A program made the translations under genes and the position numbers. The notes under the pieces are model-generated. The model was given only the letters and a program-made list of their open reading frames with translations. It did no database searches and was not told where the DNA came from. This document shows positions 10,084 to 20,454 of a stretch of 64,000 nucleotides of DNA, piece by piece; positions within the stretch are counted from its first letter, which is position 1; every line of letters starts with the position of its first letter. Source of the DNA: Lojkania enalia (taxonomy: Eukaryota; Ascomycota; Dothideomycetes; Pleosporales); NCBI GenBank assembly GCA_010094045.1, contig ML986608.1, forward strand, positions 1 to 64,000. The letters are read 5' to 3'.

Positions 10084-10755
10084 TGCCAGGGTAATCGAGG
10101 GCGTTTACATACCATATTCACGAGTTGCTGTACATTTTTCACTAGGCATATCCCCCGTAATGTATTCATGTAGATAGTGGCCATTGGTTAGGTCGCCGGC
10201 TTTGCTGGTTGTAAAATAGCTGAGCAGTGATTGCTCAATGCCTGCGGAGGAAGAGGGGTAGAGAAGCTCGCGAGAGCTATGCGCAAGTCAGAATAGTCCT
10301 AATTAAATGATTCATGATATACCGGACTCTGTGTGCCAGCTGCCATAACCGGTCCTGGGGCTAGATAATTGGCGCAAACTAGCCGTGGGGTGGCGGAATG
10401 CGAGGGTGGTGATACAAGCGGATCAGGAATAGCCTAATTGGCTGGCCTGCTAGCGGGTTATGTTTACCTCTGGATGCTTCCGAACTTCCTCCCTCACGAC
10501 CCCCATATCGAACACCAAATCCTGGTGCCGGGCACGGTCGCCTCTCAATTCACGGCCTAGCGCTTCGTACGGTCGAGAGTGACCGGTCTGAGTAGTTTCT
10601 GAGCTCGCCGGTCGCTTGTCACGCCCAAACTTACGAAGTGTTACCCCCGTGAGCGCCGTGGATCCGCCAAATCGTCAACCTCCTCCGCGCGTCGACCACC
10701 CGACCTCGCCTTCTTAACGACCACGCCGGCCCAAAACACCTTAACTCGCACCACC
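10084..10755. other. Intergenic region between erf2 and the ASH1-type gene
   Basis: It contains the 3' end of erf2 and the upstream region of the SET gene. The right half is GC-rich and then C-rich just before the ATG (CACCACCATGG). No gene or RNA is seen. Confidence 0.6.
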
Positions 10756-13566
10756 ATGGCCAGGCGAAACTTATCGCCGACCTCGTCGTCCTCATCCGTT
10801 ACCGAGAAGGAGCCTGGCTCCCGTAGCTCCATCAGCGCGTCGCCCCCGACCTCGACCCCTCCCACCAGCCACGCCGATGAGGCTAGCATTCTATCCGATG
10901 CAATGAAGATGGAATCCCTGGTCGAAACACAGGAGGACACTTCTATAGTGCTAGCGCAATCCGAGGCGCAAGCAACGCCGCAGCCTGCGCCCGCTGGGGA
11001 GCAACTGAGCGAGGGTAGACGGTCAGCCAGGAGCTCACGCAAGAGCGTCACCACATACAACGTCCAGATCCTCACCGGTACCGCAATTCATACACCGACA
11101 AAATATTTAGCGAAGCATCACAAAAATGTCTTGCACGGACCGCTGGAGACTGTGCTTAAGACAAACACTGCCACATCTCCCAAAAGGAGATTGAGCAAAC
11201 TTGTCCCTGAAGATATCAATGACCCGGCGGAGGCACAGCTTGCGTCCGAAGTTGCACAAGCAGCACAGCGACGCACATCTTCGCGCGTGGTGGATCTCCG
11301 CAAGGAGGCCTTGCGAAACTTGACAGCTGTTGGCGAGGCCGCAAGCTCGGTAGCACAAAGGGGCCAGGAATTGTTATTTGGCGGGAAGGATAACATGCAG
11401 CACGCACTCCGGAGAACTCGGTCAGCACCCCAGTTAACAGAATCCCGTACGGCGGGGGCCAAAGGATCGCCAAAGCGGCCGCGCACTTCAAGGGGAGCTC
11501 CAGTAGATGACAGTGACGAAGAATCGGAGCAGGAGGAGGTGATTTCGAAGCCTAAGAAGCAATGGATGACCCAGGGTCTCTATGTAGGGCAACACCGGGA
11601 GTTCGATGCACGTTTGTCCGAGAGCCAGAATCGTGCGAAGAGGCAACGAGCCAAAGCCAAAGAAAGCAGAATTCTTCCTCTTCCCATGTTTGCTGGGGAG
11701 CGCCTCCTGAGTGGTGATCCGCGTAGTCAATACCGGAATTTCAAATTGCCATTCGACACCTATAACCCTCTTCCCCGAAAGGTCAAGGTTGACGGCTGGG
11801 TCAAGTTGCACAAAAGTCAGTTTTTTAAATGCTAGGTAATCTCGTAATCTTACTAATGCTTCCTAGATCGGTTCATCGGAGATGCTTCGGCCTTGTGGAA
11901 GCGCGAGAAGCAGGATTCTTCCCAATGCTATTGCTCCGTGGAGGAGGGTTGCGGGGAGGCTTGTCATAACCGTATTATGTCTTATGAGTGTGACAGCACT
12001 AACTGCAGACTCACCCCTGAACAGTGCGGAAACAGACCGTTTGCACAACTCAAGAAACGTGCTAAAGGCAATGGGTACGACTACGGTGTTGAGGTTATGG
12101 AAACTGAAGATCGCGGCTACGGCGTGCGTGCTATGAGGACCTTCGAACCCCACCAAATCATCGTGGAATACGCAGGCGAGATCATCACTCAAGCGGAGTG
12201 TGAGGATCGCATGAAGAAGATCTATAAGAAGGACAAGGTGCGTAATCTTCGGTCCTTTAAACAAGCAAGGTTTCAATTAGCTAACAGGTTCCAGTGTTAC
12301 TATCTCATGAGTTTCGATAACAAGATGATCATTGACGCAACTCGCGGCACGATTGCGCGCTTTGTCAACCATTCCTGCGAGCCGAATTGCGAAATGATCA
12401 AGTGGACGGTTAGTGGGGAGCCACGCATGGCGCTATTCGCTGGCGCTCGCGGGATCATGACTGGCGAAGAACTGACCTATGACTACAATTTCGAGTAAGA
12501 TCCTGTAATACCCTGTCATGTAATATCGGTTTGGATTAACATCCTATGCAGCCCATTTTCGCAAAAGAATATCCAAGAATGCCGCTGTGGCACCCGGTCC
12601 TGCCGCGGTGTGCTCGGTCCCAAGCCGAAGCATCAAAGCCAAAATCTAGCTTCTTCGCTTTTGGCTGGGACCAAACGCAAGATTCAGGAAGTGTTTGGAT
12701 CAATCAAAGGGTCTGACAGCGCTCCCAATTCGCCGAAGAAGCGCAAGTTGTCATCTATGGCCAGTGCTACACTAACCAAGGCAAAGAATGCTCTCGCAGA
12801 AAAAGCAGCAGCTAGTGAAAAGGCCGAAAAGGCGGCCGCTGAGCACGCGGCACAGATGGCTTCTCGAGAGGAACGTGCCGCCCGTCGTTCTACATCAGTG
12901 ATTCTTTCTTCGAAGCGCTCTCGAATTTTGCGTAAAGCCTCTCGTCGTTCTCTACCCGTTATCAAGTCCTCTCGACAAACAACCGTCAGCTTTAAAAACC
13001 GGACTCCCAGTTCAGCACCCAGGCTCGGTGCCCTAAAACCTATCAACAAAGCATCGCGCCTGTCCACCATAGCGAAGCGTAATATATCGGCTTCCAATGG
13101 CAAAAGGCACTCCCTACCCAAAGTTCCTAGAACCCCGAGAACGCCTGCCAATCCTTCCGAATCCGAAGACGAATCCGCATCCCCGTCCCCTAATATCACA
13201 CCCGCTTCTCTCCGCAGTGCAGCCCGTGCCGCCTCCTTGTCGGCCGCTAACAAGAATGCAGCTAAGAAATTGTATACGCAGACGAAACTCCCCTTCAAGC
13301 CGTTGAACTTTAGCAAGGATGCTACTGCGAAAGCGCCACGGAGAATCGATGACGGTATGGGTTTTCCTGACTCGGATGATGAGATTGAGGTTGAGGGGTT
13401 CAGTGGTGATACGACAAGTTCAAAGCGGAAGGGACGACAGACCAAGGAGCCGCTGAGGAAGACGGGCGCAGGTGTTAAGAAGGCGTCGAAGAGTGGTCTA
13501 AAGGGAATGAAGAGGTTGGGTGGTACAAGAGTGGGGGTGAGAGGGAAGAGGATTGATGAAGATTGA
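10756..13566 (+). CDS. AWS-SET-postSET histone lysine methyltransferase, ASH1 type
   Basis: Four exons: 10756-11815, 11867-12237, 12295-12494 and 12552-13566; introns of 51, 57 and 57 nt; 881 residues. The N-terminal 350 residues are Ser-rich and basic. An AWS zinc module follows (about 370-420: C-Y-C-S-V-E-E-G-C, C-H-N-R, Y-E-C, C-R-L), then the SET domain with R-G-Y-G-V-R, N-H-S-C-E-P-N at 502-508 and E-L-T-Y-D-Y-N-F, then the post-SET C-R-C-G-T-R-S-C at 554-561. The tail is Lys/Arg/Ala-rich with several possible nuclear signals. There are no WW or SRI domains, so it is not Set2; the architecture fits fungal ASH1, which methylates H3K36 independently of transcription elongation. At intron 2 two AG acceptors lie seven bases apart (12287, 12294); only the second keeps the frame and gives K|C-Y-Y-L-M. 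Confidence 0.88.
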
Positions 13567-15220
13567 GACTAGGAGCAGAGGAGAGATGTGCGAGCGATGC
13601 GGATTACTTGTGCGTTATTGTGTGGGTTCAGGATGGGTTAGCGAGTATCAAGCTCCATATGGTATATGGTCTCCCGCGAAGAGGAGGTATCTTTCCCCAG
13701 GCAATACTCGGATACCCCCTTGCCGGTCTTGTTGACTCATAAATCTCTGCTATGAGTGAGCATGCTGGGTCCGAGCATGTGTTGCGGATGCACCTCTTCT
13801 ATGGATATTTATGGAGCATGGGGTGTTTCGACTCTTCTTTATATCCTGTCTTCTCGCATGGGAGATTCCGGCGAGTCTGCATGGTGGTATTTGTTCATTA
13901 TTTTCTTAGTCTCTAGTCACCACTTTCTTCTTCTGTCTCCGGCGTGAGATGGTAGGAGGGGCGGTGGGTTCCGTAAGGTATGGTATATGAAGTGCGGTCT
14001 GTAGGTAGAATGAGGGCTTATTTCCTGTCTGTTGAGAGGCGCGAGGGTGTGATGTCGACGAGATGTGTGTGAATTTTTAGCATCTGAGATGCATACTAGA
14101 TCTAGAATGACTTGAATTCTTTCTGTGAGTATCTAACGGCTTGTGAATGGGCAGATGACGGTTTTTTGGGCTTTTTCCACTAGCTTTCGGGTAGAAGAGG
14201 GCTGCTTTGCCGATCCGCATCTCGGCATCTTTACATTCCATTACTCTTTTGTCAGTAGCAGTGGAAGGTGGGAACTGGATGGCTGATGTGTGGTTTATAG
14301 ATGGATGATGAGCCTAGAGAACCACGGATTGGAGAAGCGGGCGTTTCGGACTAGATTTTAGCCAGTGTCATAGTCTTGTGTTTGAGAAAGCATCAGAATG
14401 TCTATGAGCCATAGGCTAAATTAAGTACCATTTCCGGCCCGGAAGAATCTCGAAAGTGGTACGATGCCGAGGAAAGGATGATTTGGGAGATGTGGGTAAG
14501 AGTTTTGGAAGGGATGGTGTCAGGTGTGCTGGGATCTTTGGAAAGGAGGAAGCTGGTACTGGATTGAGGACTTTCTTTCTGTTGACGCAGATTCACTAAA
14601 GGTGTGTGAGTAACTTGGGGAACTGGAGTCTGTGTTCTACGAGGGCTGTTTTGTTATTTCTGGGAAATGATAATGTGTTGGTATTATAGCACACAATATT
14701 CGTCACGGGCATCGTGCCAAGTCGCCGAAGTCACTGCATACTGTGGGAAATTAGACTATGGGCACTGTAAACCACAGTGCCTGAGAGCCTGGGTGAGTAG
14801 CACGTGTCAGGTTGTTGAGAAGTGGCTCTGAAAATTTGGGCGATTGGTGATTATCTGTAACGGGCCTCTATTGAAAACGAATTTTTAAGCCTATGATATA
14901 TCTGAAACAGTCGCCTGATCCCCGCATGACCGAGAAGCTACTCCAGCTGTCGGACTCGTGAGGCCTAGCCTTCATCCAGAGGCTGGACCCAACATAATGG
15001 ACGCAAGCCCCGGCTGTGTAAGATGTGAAAGAAAACCGGAAATCTAGAGCTAGCTTCAATGCTCCGAAGTGAGCAACCGAAAGATATACAAGCAAGCGTC
15101 TAAACCACCACACCATCCCACAGCTGCCGTCATCATCCTAGTCGATTTTAATTCTAATGGAGAATAAGAAGAGTATCGGCCGATGGCCGAGTGGTCGTCA
15201 GTCCGGCCGGAATTCAGTAA
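13567..15220. other. Long convergent intergenic region, no gene seen
   Basis: It lies between two gene 3' ends. Short frames (for example 13756-13947, 14402-14596, 14868-15116) are not supported. A stretch at 15178-15196 resembles the 5' part of a tRNA (GCCGATGGCCGAGTGGTCG) but lacks the anticodon arm and T arm. Confidence 0.6.
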
Positions 15221-16618
15221 TTACTGTCCAACATAAAAGAATACATCCTGGCAAGGAACATCACACCAGCACCGCGGCGGAAGAACGTCTTCACCCGGAA
15301 GCTCATTTTGGCATATTTCTGAAGGCCTGAATTCAGTAACGTTCGTGCCACGCTCTATTAACGTATCGATAGTCACACCGCCATCGCTTCCATTGTAAAG
15401 ACTTCCAACCTTGGCCTTCCTCTGATTGACCGAAAGCGCAAACGCTTGATGGAGTTGTCGAAAGTTCTGTTCCTCACTCTCATCTATGAAAGGATGGAGC
15501 TTGACATCTTGGTACGGGGCAAGGACTTCGGCGGCGCGCTCATAGATCCAGCGATGAAGTGTTCGGGGGCACGGGTCCGTTTCGTGGAAGAGCTGGACTG
15601 GTAGTGAAGAAATCTTATCGACCCTCCACTCGCTTGGCAGGACAATTATGAGGCCATTTAGGTGCGGCAATCTATTGAGAACGTCGCATGTCATGAAGTT
15701 GGGCCGACGATAGCGATCGAGACCGCCGGCTGTGACCTTGAAGAAGTGAAGACTTGCAAGGAAGTTAAATTTTATGTAGAGCTTGCGGATTCCGTGCATG
15801 AACGTGGCGTATCGGTCAAGGTGAGGGTGGTACTGGGGGAATCGAAGGTATTGGCTGGCCAGAGTTTGAGACTTGCGGTTAGTAGGCACGCTGTTCGGCT
15901 TGACTAATTGGTAGTGCTTGCTGAGTCTGGTAATTGCGTCCTTGAACTCACGAGGTGAGCGGCTGGCAACGGTCAATCCACCATTGTAGTTAATATTTCC
16001 AGATAGGCAAAGGCGAGTGGTTAGGGCCCGGACTTGTCGAGAGACACTAAGCAAAGCACTCCAGTCACCCAGCTGGTCAAGGACCTCGTAGATCCTAGGC
16101 TTGCGGGCGTTGGGGTGGGTTCGATAATAGTAATCGGAATACCTATGTGCTTGGCCGGTGCAGAATTGGAGAATATGTTCCTTGATTTCTGTTGGAAGAC
16201 CAGACCAGTTGAAGACGCGGCCATTTGCGCTCCACCAGTGGTGCAAGGTCTGTTCAGTGGCGAGAGCGGAGACCACAGGGAAGTTTTGAGCTAAGCTATC
16301 ATTGAGGGAAACCCATTTACCCTTCTCTTTAATGACGACTTGTCCAGTGATGGGCCGCTTGCCGCAAATGCGAATGATTTCTGTGCTGTAGTTCGCGAAG
16401 ATAATCTTAGCTGTGAAGCGCCTGGAGTCAGGAGCTATGGGCTTCGTGTCTTTGCTAAACTGCACGTCGATGTGTAGTGCGAAGTGGAGAGGAGATTGTA
16501 GACGGTAATTAGTGATACCGGTCTGGATGGTCTTGATGATGACGCGGTGCTCCGGGGTGAGGACGTGGTCATCAGGAACACATGCTTTAGGCATGGCGAA
16601 CATCCATTGAGATCCCAT
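15221..16618 (-). CDS. F-box-like hypothetical protein
   Basis: A single-exon frame of 465 residues with uniform coding character. At about residues 137-160 (F-N-W-S-G-L-P-T-E-I-K-E-H-I-L-Q-F-C) it has the L-P-x-E-[IL]-x-x-x-[IL]-[IL] opening of an F-box; the rest has no recognisable repeat. The C-terminal end is Cys-rich (P-P-R-C-W-C-D-V-P-C). Moulds carry many such single F-box proteins, which would act as substrate receptors of SCF ubiquitin ligases through Skp1, but here the F-box lies well inside the chain, so that role is uncertain. Confidence 0.65.
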   Translation of the reverse strand: MGSQWMFAMPKACVPDDHVLTPEHRVIIKTIQTGITNYRLQSPLHFALHIDVQFSKDTKPIAPDSRRFTAKIIFANYSTEIIRICGKRPITGQVVIKEKGKWVSLNDSLAQNFPVVSALATEQTLHHWWSANGRVFNWSGLPTEIKEHILQFCTGQAHRYSDYYYRTHPNARKPRIYEVLDQLGDWSALLSVSRQVRALTTRLCLSGNINYNGGLTVASRSPREFKDAITRLSKHYQLVKPNSVPTNRKSQTLASQYLRFPQYHPHLDRYATFMHGIRKLYIKFNFLASLHFFKVTAGGLDRYRRPNFMTCDVLNRLPHLNGLIIVLPSEWRVDKISSLPVQLFHETDPCPRTLHRWIYERAAEVLAPYQDVKLHPFIDESEEQNFRQLHQAFALSVNQRKAKVGSLYNGSDGGVTIDTLIERGTNVTEFRPSEICQNELPGEDVLPPRCWCDVPCQDVFFYVGQ

Positions 16619-17754
16619 TGTAAGATTTTGTTGACGGTATGCTTGACGATAATTGCTGTTGTAATGAAGGAAGTGGGTAGTCTAAATTTGTTTTTAAGGG
16701 AGGCGCGAGGGTTGAATCTGGGCTGCTTATACGCGTAGCTCTCATGAAATGGGTTATTGTATCCTTCCGCAACAATAGACGATAATGGCAGAATCGTTAT
16801 TCCATTGTTGGCTTACTTGTTATTGCCGCCTCAGTTTACGGTGAGCCAGCGAGGTGAGCCTTCCAGCTGTCTAGCCAGGTAGTGAAGGTAGTCCCCGCAA
16901 TCCTATTTATGGCATGCCTCTAACAGATATGCAGTCGGGAGTACAATACGTTAGGGTTAGGTATCGAAAGACAGAAAAATTTTAAAGGTTAAGGCGCACG
17001 CATACGGCGGAGCCAGGGTGACTACCGACGAGCCACATTCACTGGGAGGCGTCTGCAATCCTGTCCCACTTGTTCTGAGTTGAATTGAATAACACACTAC
17101 AAAATGAGGAATGTATATGGGAGTCTAGAGCCGACAAAGGCAATCCTTTCGCTTTAAACAGGACGCCGGGGGTTGCTCTCCGGGCAATGGTAGCGTGATC
17201 GTGAACGAGCTCACACTGTTCTAGAGATTTTTGGCTATGAAAAGCTATTGCCCGTAACTACTCCAGCATCCTATTATTCATTCTGTGAGCAAAAGATATC
17301 CTCATCTGACTATCGCTGCGCGAAAAGACGATAGCACTATAGGTGACCTAGCTAATCTCAGAAACTGTTGACGAGAAGATTACTAAGCCTCCATATTGTG
17401 CAAGCTTAAAAAAAATGCTATGAACCAGTGAATCGCCTTTGTTATGCGCCAATCAAATCAAATATGAAAGTATAATCGGATCTTGTAGTAGGAATTTGAC
17501 CAACGCTAAAGTTTTTCGTGCAGTGAAAGTCTCGAGTCACGACTCACTACTGAAAAGGAAGGCAGCAGTTAATTCGTGCGGAGCGGCAGGCCAAGGCAGA
17601 AGATCACTCCGGAGCAGTCTACAGTCCCTCTACACCAATAGACTGTCGACTTTCCCCACCACAACCCTGGCCTGCGATTAAGCACGACAACCACCCGCGC
17701 CTAGTCGAGGCGTCGATATCATCGATTACTCTGCCCCAAATCCCGGAGACCACT
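16619..17754. other. Intergenic promoter region between the F-box-like gene and med8
   Basis: About 1.1 kb between two genes transcribed away from each other. It is AT-richer than its surroundings, with no supported gene or RNA. A frame at 17439-17681 is not supported. Confidence 0.6.
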
Positions 17755-18848
17755 ATGAACCAAAATGCAGTACAGAATATTTCTCCGGATGACATCCGAG
17801 CCCTGGAAACCTTACGCCAGCGACTGATGCCTCTGGTTTACAACCTCCAAGGTTTCAAGGCAGAGATGATGCAATCGGGGGACTTGCCTTTGGAGTGGTA
17901 AGTTTAGCAGCTTATGAAACCCATATCCCTGCATTAATTCTAGTTCGAGGTTCTTTTTTTTTTTTTCCCTCACTTTTCTTAGGCGATTCTGTCGATGTTG
18001 CAGTCTTATGGTTTGCTGTCTTCGCACGTATTTATTTATTTTGTATCGTCTCCAAGTATCAACGCGGATTTTTCTCATTCAATTGAATTACTATCCACTA
18101 GGACATCTATTGAACTTCAAGTTATGAGCGTTAATTCTTCCCTAGGCCAGCCGTTCAGCGCAACGTCGTCATGTTGAACTCTCATGTCGACTCTATCCAG
18201 AAGTTTATCAACGACCCAGCAGATGACAGGAGGATTCCCAAGTTGCTCAGCTCTCTACATCCGTACCCTATTCCACCTTTCCCTGTCGAGGAACGTAATA
18301 CACTCCTCGAAACTCTTCTTCGAAAGAAGGCCCAACCCGAAGATGAGAAATGGATTGATGAGCGTCTCCGTAAAGCCGCAGAGTTCTGCGATGTCCCGAA
18401 AGAATGGGGCATTCAGTCATCGAAGAAAGACGAAGGTCCAGCCGAGCAGAAGGAAAACGGTAAAGCTGATGAGGGTGAAGGTGACGATCTGGAAGACGGT
18501 GATGGAGCTATCAAACGTGTTCAAGGCTCGCTAAGTGAGGAAGAACTTGTCCGAACCTGGAGCTTGGCCGGAAAGTGGAGCGAAGAGCAGTACCAGCATG
18601 TGATTGAGAGGATGTATCCTGATCTTAAGAGTGAGGAGGATAGTGAAGAGGACGAGGAAATGGAAGACGTAATTGCTAGTTCAAGCACCACACACAGGAA
18701 GCTGTCCAGTGGCGAGCTTGGAGAACCAGGACTTGCCACACAGTTGGGACAGGCTGGACAAGTCGCACAAAACGCACCAACCCTAGCGCAGCAAAAGGCA
18801 CTACCACTCGGCAGTCTGCTCAAGTTTATGAGCACGGGATCTGCATAG
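17755..18848 (+). CDS. med8: Mediator complex subunit 8
   Basis: Two exons, 17755-17897 and 18146-18848, joined across a 248-nt intron; 281 residues. Exon 1 reads D-D-I-R-A-L-E-T-L-R-Q-R-L, the typical Med8 opening helix, then D-L-P-L-E-W; exon 2 continues P-A-V-Q-R-N-V-V-M-L, then the conserved L-H-P-Y-P-I-P-P-F-P and L-L-R-K-K-A-Q-P-E-D-E-K-W-I-D segments. The C-terminal third is acidic (E-E-D-S-E-E-D-E-E-M-E-D) and ends L-P-L-G-S-L-L-K-F-M-S-T-G, which fits the family's C-terminal helix. Med8 belongs to the Mediator head, where it binds Med18/Med20 and Med17. The intron is long for this window and contains a T run and a second possible acceptor (see findings). Confidence 0.85.
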
Positions 18849-19158
18849 CGGGTAGATGATGCCGTACGAAAGCGAGGAATGGCGTTGGGAACTCGAATGA
18901 ATGTGGTAGACGAATATTGCATTCGCATTGGCGTTTTGGGACATGATACCGGCCAGGATAGGGCCTTACCTCCTTCTTCTAGAGTCATTGCATTAACAGA
19001 CACATGAGAACTCTCCATTGAAATCATTCAGGACTAAACAGAGAGCAGGGCATCCGCTTCGACTGATTAAATATTGTGCCTACTATGCACGGCGGGGGTA
19101 TAATATGAATCAAGCTACCCTCCTCAAACCTTGCACATCTTGAAGAAAAGCCATAACA
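18849..19158. other. Convergent 3' spacer between med8 and NTM1 genes
   Basis: About 310 bases between two stop codons; must hold both 3' ends. No gene is seen. Confidence 0.6.
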
Positions 19159-19932
19159 TTACTCAGGCCTCAGAGCATACATCCTCACAGGGTATAGTTC
19201 TTTAGGAAACCCCTTTTGCAGCTCCGTCGCCACAATCTTCAACCCCGCCTCCTTGAATAATTTCCTGAACTTATCATCCGACCTCGTAACACTCGAATCT
19301 TCGTCATCGAAAATATCCCTCTTCTGCCGATCGCTTGACATATTCTCCTTGACCACAATCCAGCCCCCGCTCTTTCCGTCCCCGGCATCGGACGTAGACT
19401 GCTTTAACCCATCTTTACACCGCCGTAGGTAAACGACTAGCTGCGCATCAGTAAGATGACCCAGACACCACTGATTCCAGATCAAATCGTACGCCCTGGC
19501 CTCGGGGGTCCAGTCCTGCAGCCCGAGATTATATACCTCGCCAATACGTCCCTCCTCGTCGTTATCGTCACTCTCATGCGCCCCCACCGCCAGCATAAGC
19601 TCGTCGGTAAATTTTCTCACCGGCTCCACGACATCGACCGTCCTAGCAACCCGCATCAACAAGCCCCTTGCAACCCGTCCAATCCCTGCCCCACAGTCCG
19701 CGACGCGGTCCAGCGGCTCCAACGATTTGCGCTCCGTGCCGGCGAAGGCGCGTCGTAGCTTTGTCAGGAAGTTGGACGAGCCTTGTAGATCGATGCGCGA
19801 GGTTTGCGGGTACCCGCCCAGCATCCCGTTGATGTCGGAGGGGACCGAGTTCCAGTATAACAGGGAGTGGGCATGATTTATTGAGGAGTCGGGAGCGCGG
19901 GGCACGAGTTGGGGCGAGGATGTCATGTCCAT
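19159..19932 (-). CDS. Protein alpha-N-terminal methyltransferase NTM1 (Tae1 family)
   Basis: A single-exon frame of 257 residues. It starts H-S-L-L-Y-W-N-S-V-P-S-D-I-N-G-M-L-G-G-Y, the typical family opening (Y-W-x-x-V-P-x-x-x-x-G-M-L-G-G), then R-V-A-D-C-G-A-G-I-G-R-V at 76-87, the SAM-binding motif, then D-L-I-W-N-Q-W-C-L-G-H-L-T-D, matching the family W-x-Q-W-x-x-G-H-L-T-D signature, then W-I-V-V-K-E-N and S-V-T-R-S-D-D. The enzyme methylates the alpha-amino group of proteins with an exposed X-P-K/R N-terminus, mainly ribosomal proteins (Rpl12, Rps25) in yeast. It is divergent from the aldehyde dehydrogenase gene. Confidence 0.9.
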   Translation of the reverse strand: MDMTSSPQLVPRAPDSSINHAHSLLYWNSVPSDINGMLGGYPQTSRIDLQGSSNFLTKLRRAFAGTERKSLEPLDRVADCGAGIGRVARGLLMRVARTVDVVEPVRKFTDELMLAVGAHESDDNDEEGRIGEVYNLGLQDWTPEARAYDLIWNQWCLGHLTDAQLVVYLRRCKDGLKQSTSDAGDGKSGGWIVVKENMSSDRQKRDIFDDEDSSVTRSDDKFRKLFKEAGLKIVATELQKGFPKELYPVRMYALRPE

Positions 19933-20454
19933 TTATCCGCGCATGCGGATGGTTAGCCGCGGTGGTTGAGGGAGGGAGCTCGAGAGCTCGCGGAAGGGAG
20001 AGCTGCTGGCGAGGTCGGTGGGAAGCTGGGATGGGAATTGCTGTGTGGGAAATTATTTAGTATTCGTTTAGAGAGCCTGTTTGTTGTGCATGGCGGGGTA
20101 GTGGGAGTTGCGTATGCCGCTCCCGCTGACGCATCGCATACGAAGGACACCATTGCGAGGGAGCACCGCGCAATTTGCAATGAGTATAGGCCTCCGCCGT
20201 ATGCAAAGCGCAGAACGTGCTAGCGCTCCGATAACTAGGAAATACTGCACTTGCACGCTAGTAGGCCATGCCGCCGTTGTCTCTCGCGTCAACCGTTCAA
20301 GATGCGTCGCGCTTGATCAGGCAATTGCTTCCGGCGCGGGGCTCCTTACGGCACGATAGCAGCCCTACCGCGATGCTTGCTTGCTCTCCGCGGGCCACAC
20401 CAGCGGCCGGTCCACTACTGATAAGTCCCTTGTCCCCTCACTTGTGCGTAGGAC
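19933..20454. promoter_or_regulatory. Divergent promoter region, NTM1/aldehyde dehydrogenase
   Basis: These 522 bases separate the two start codons and are GC-rich near both genes. No specific site is recognisable. Confidence 0.45.

Noticed and set aside
15178..15215. tRNA-like 5' half (GCCGATGGCCGAGTGGTCG)
   Set aside because: No anticodon arm, T arm or matching 3' acceptor strand follows.
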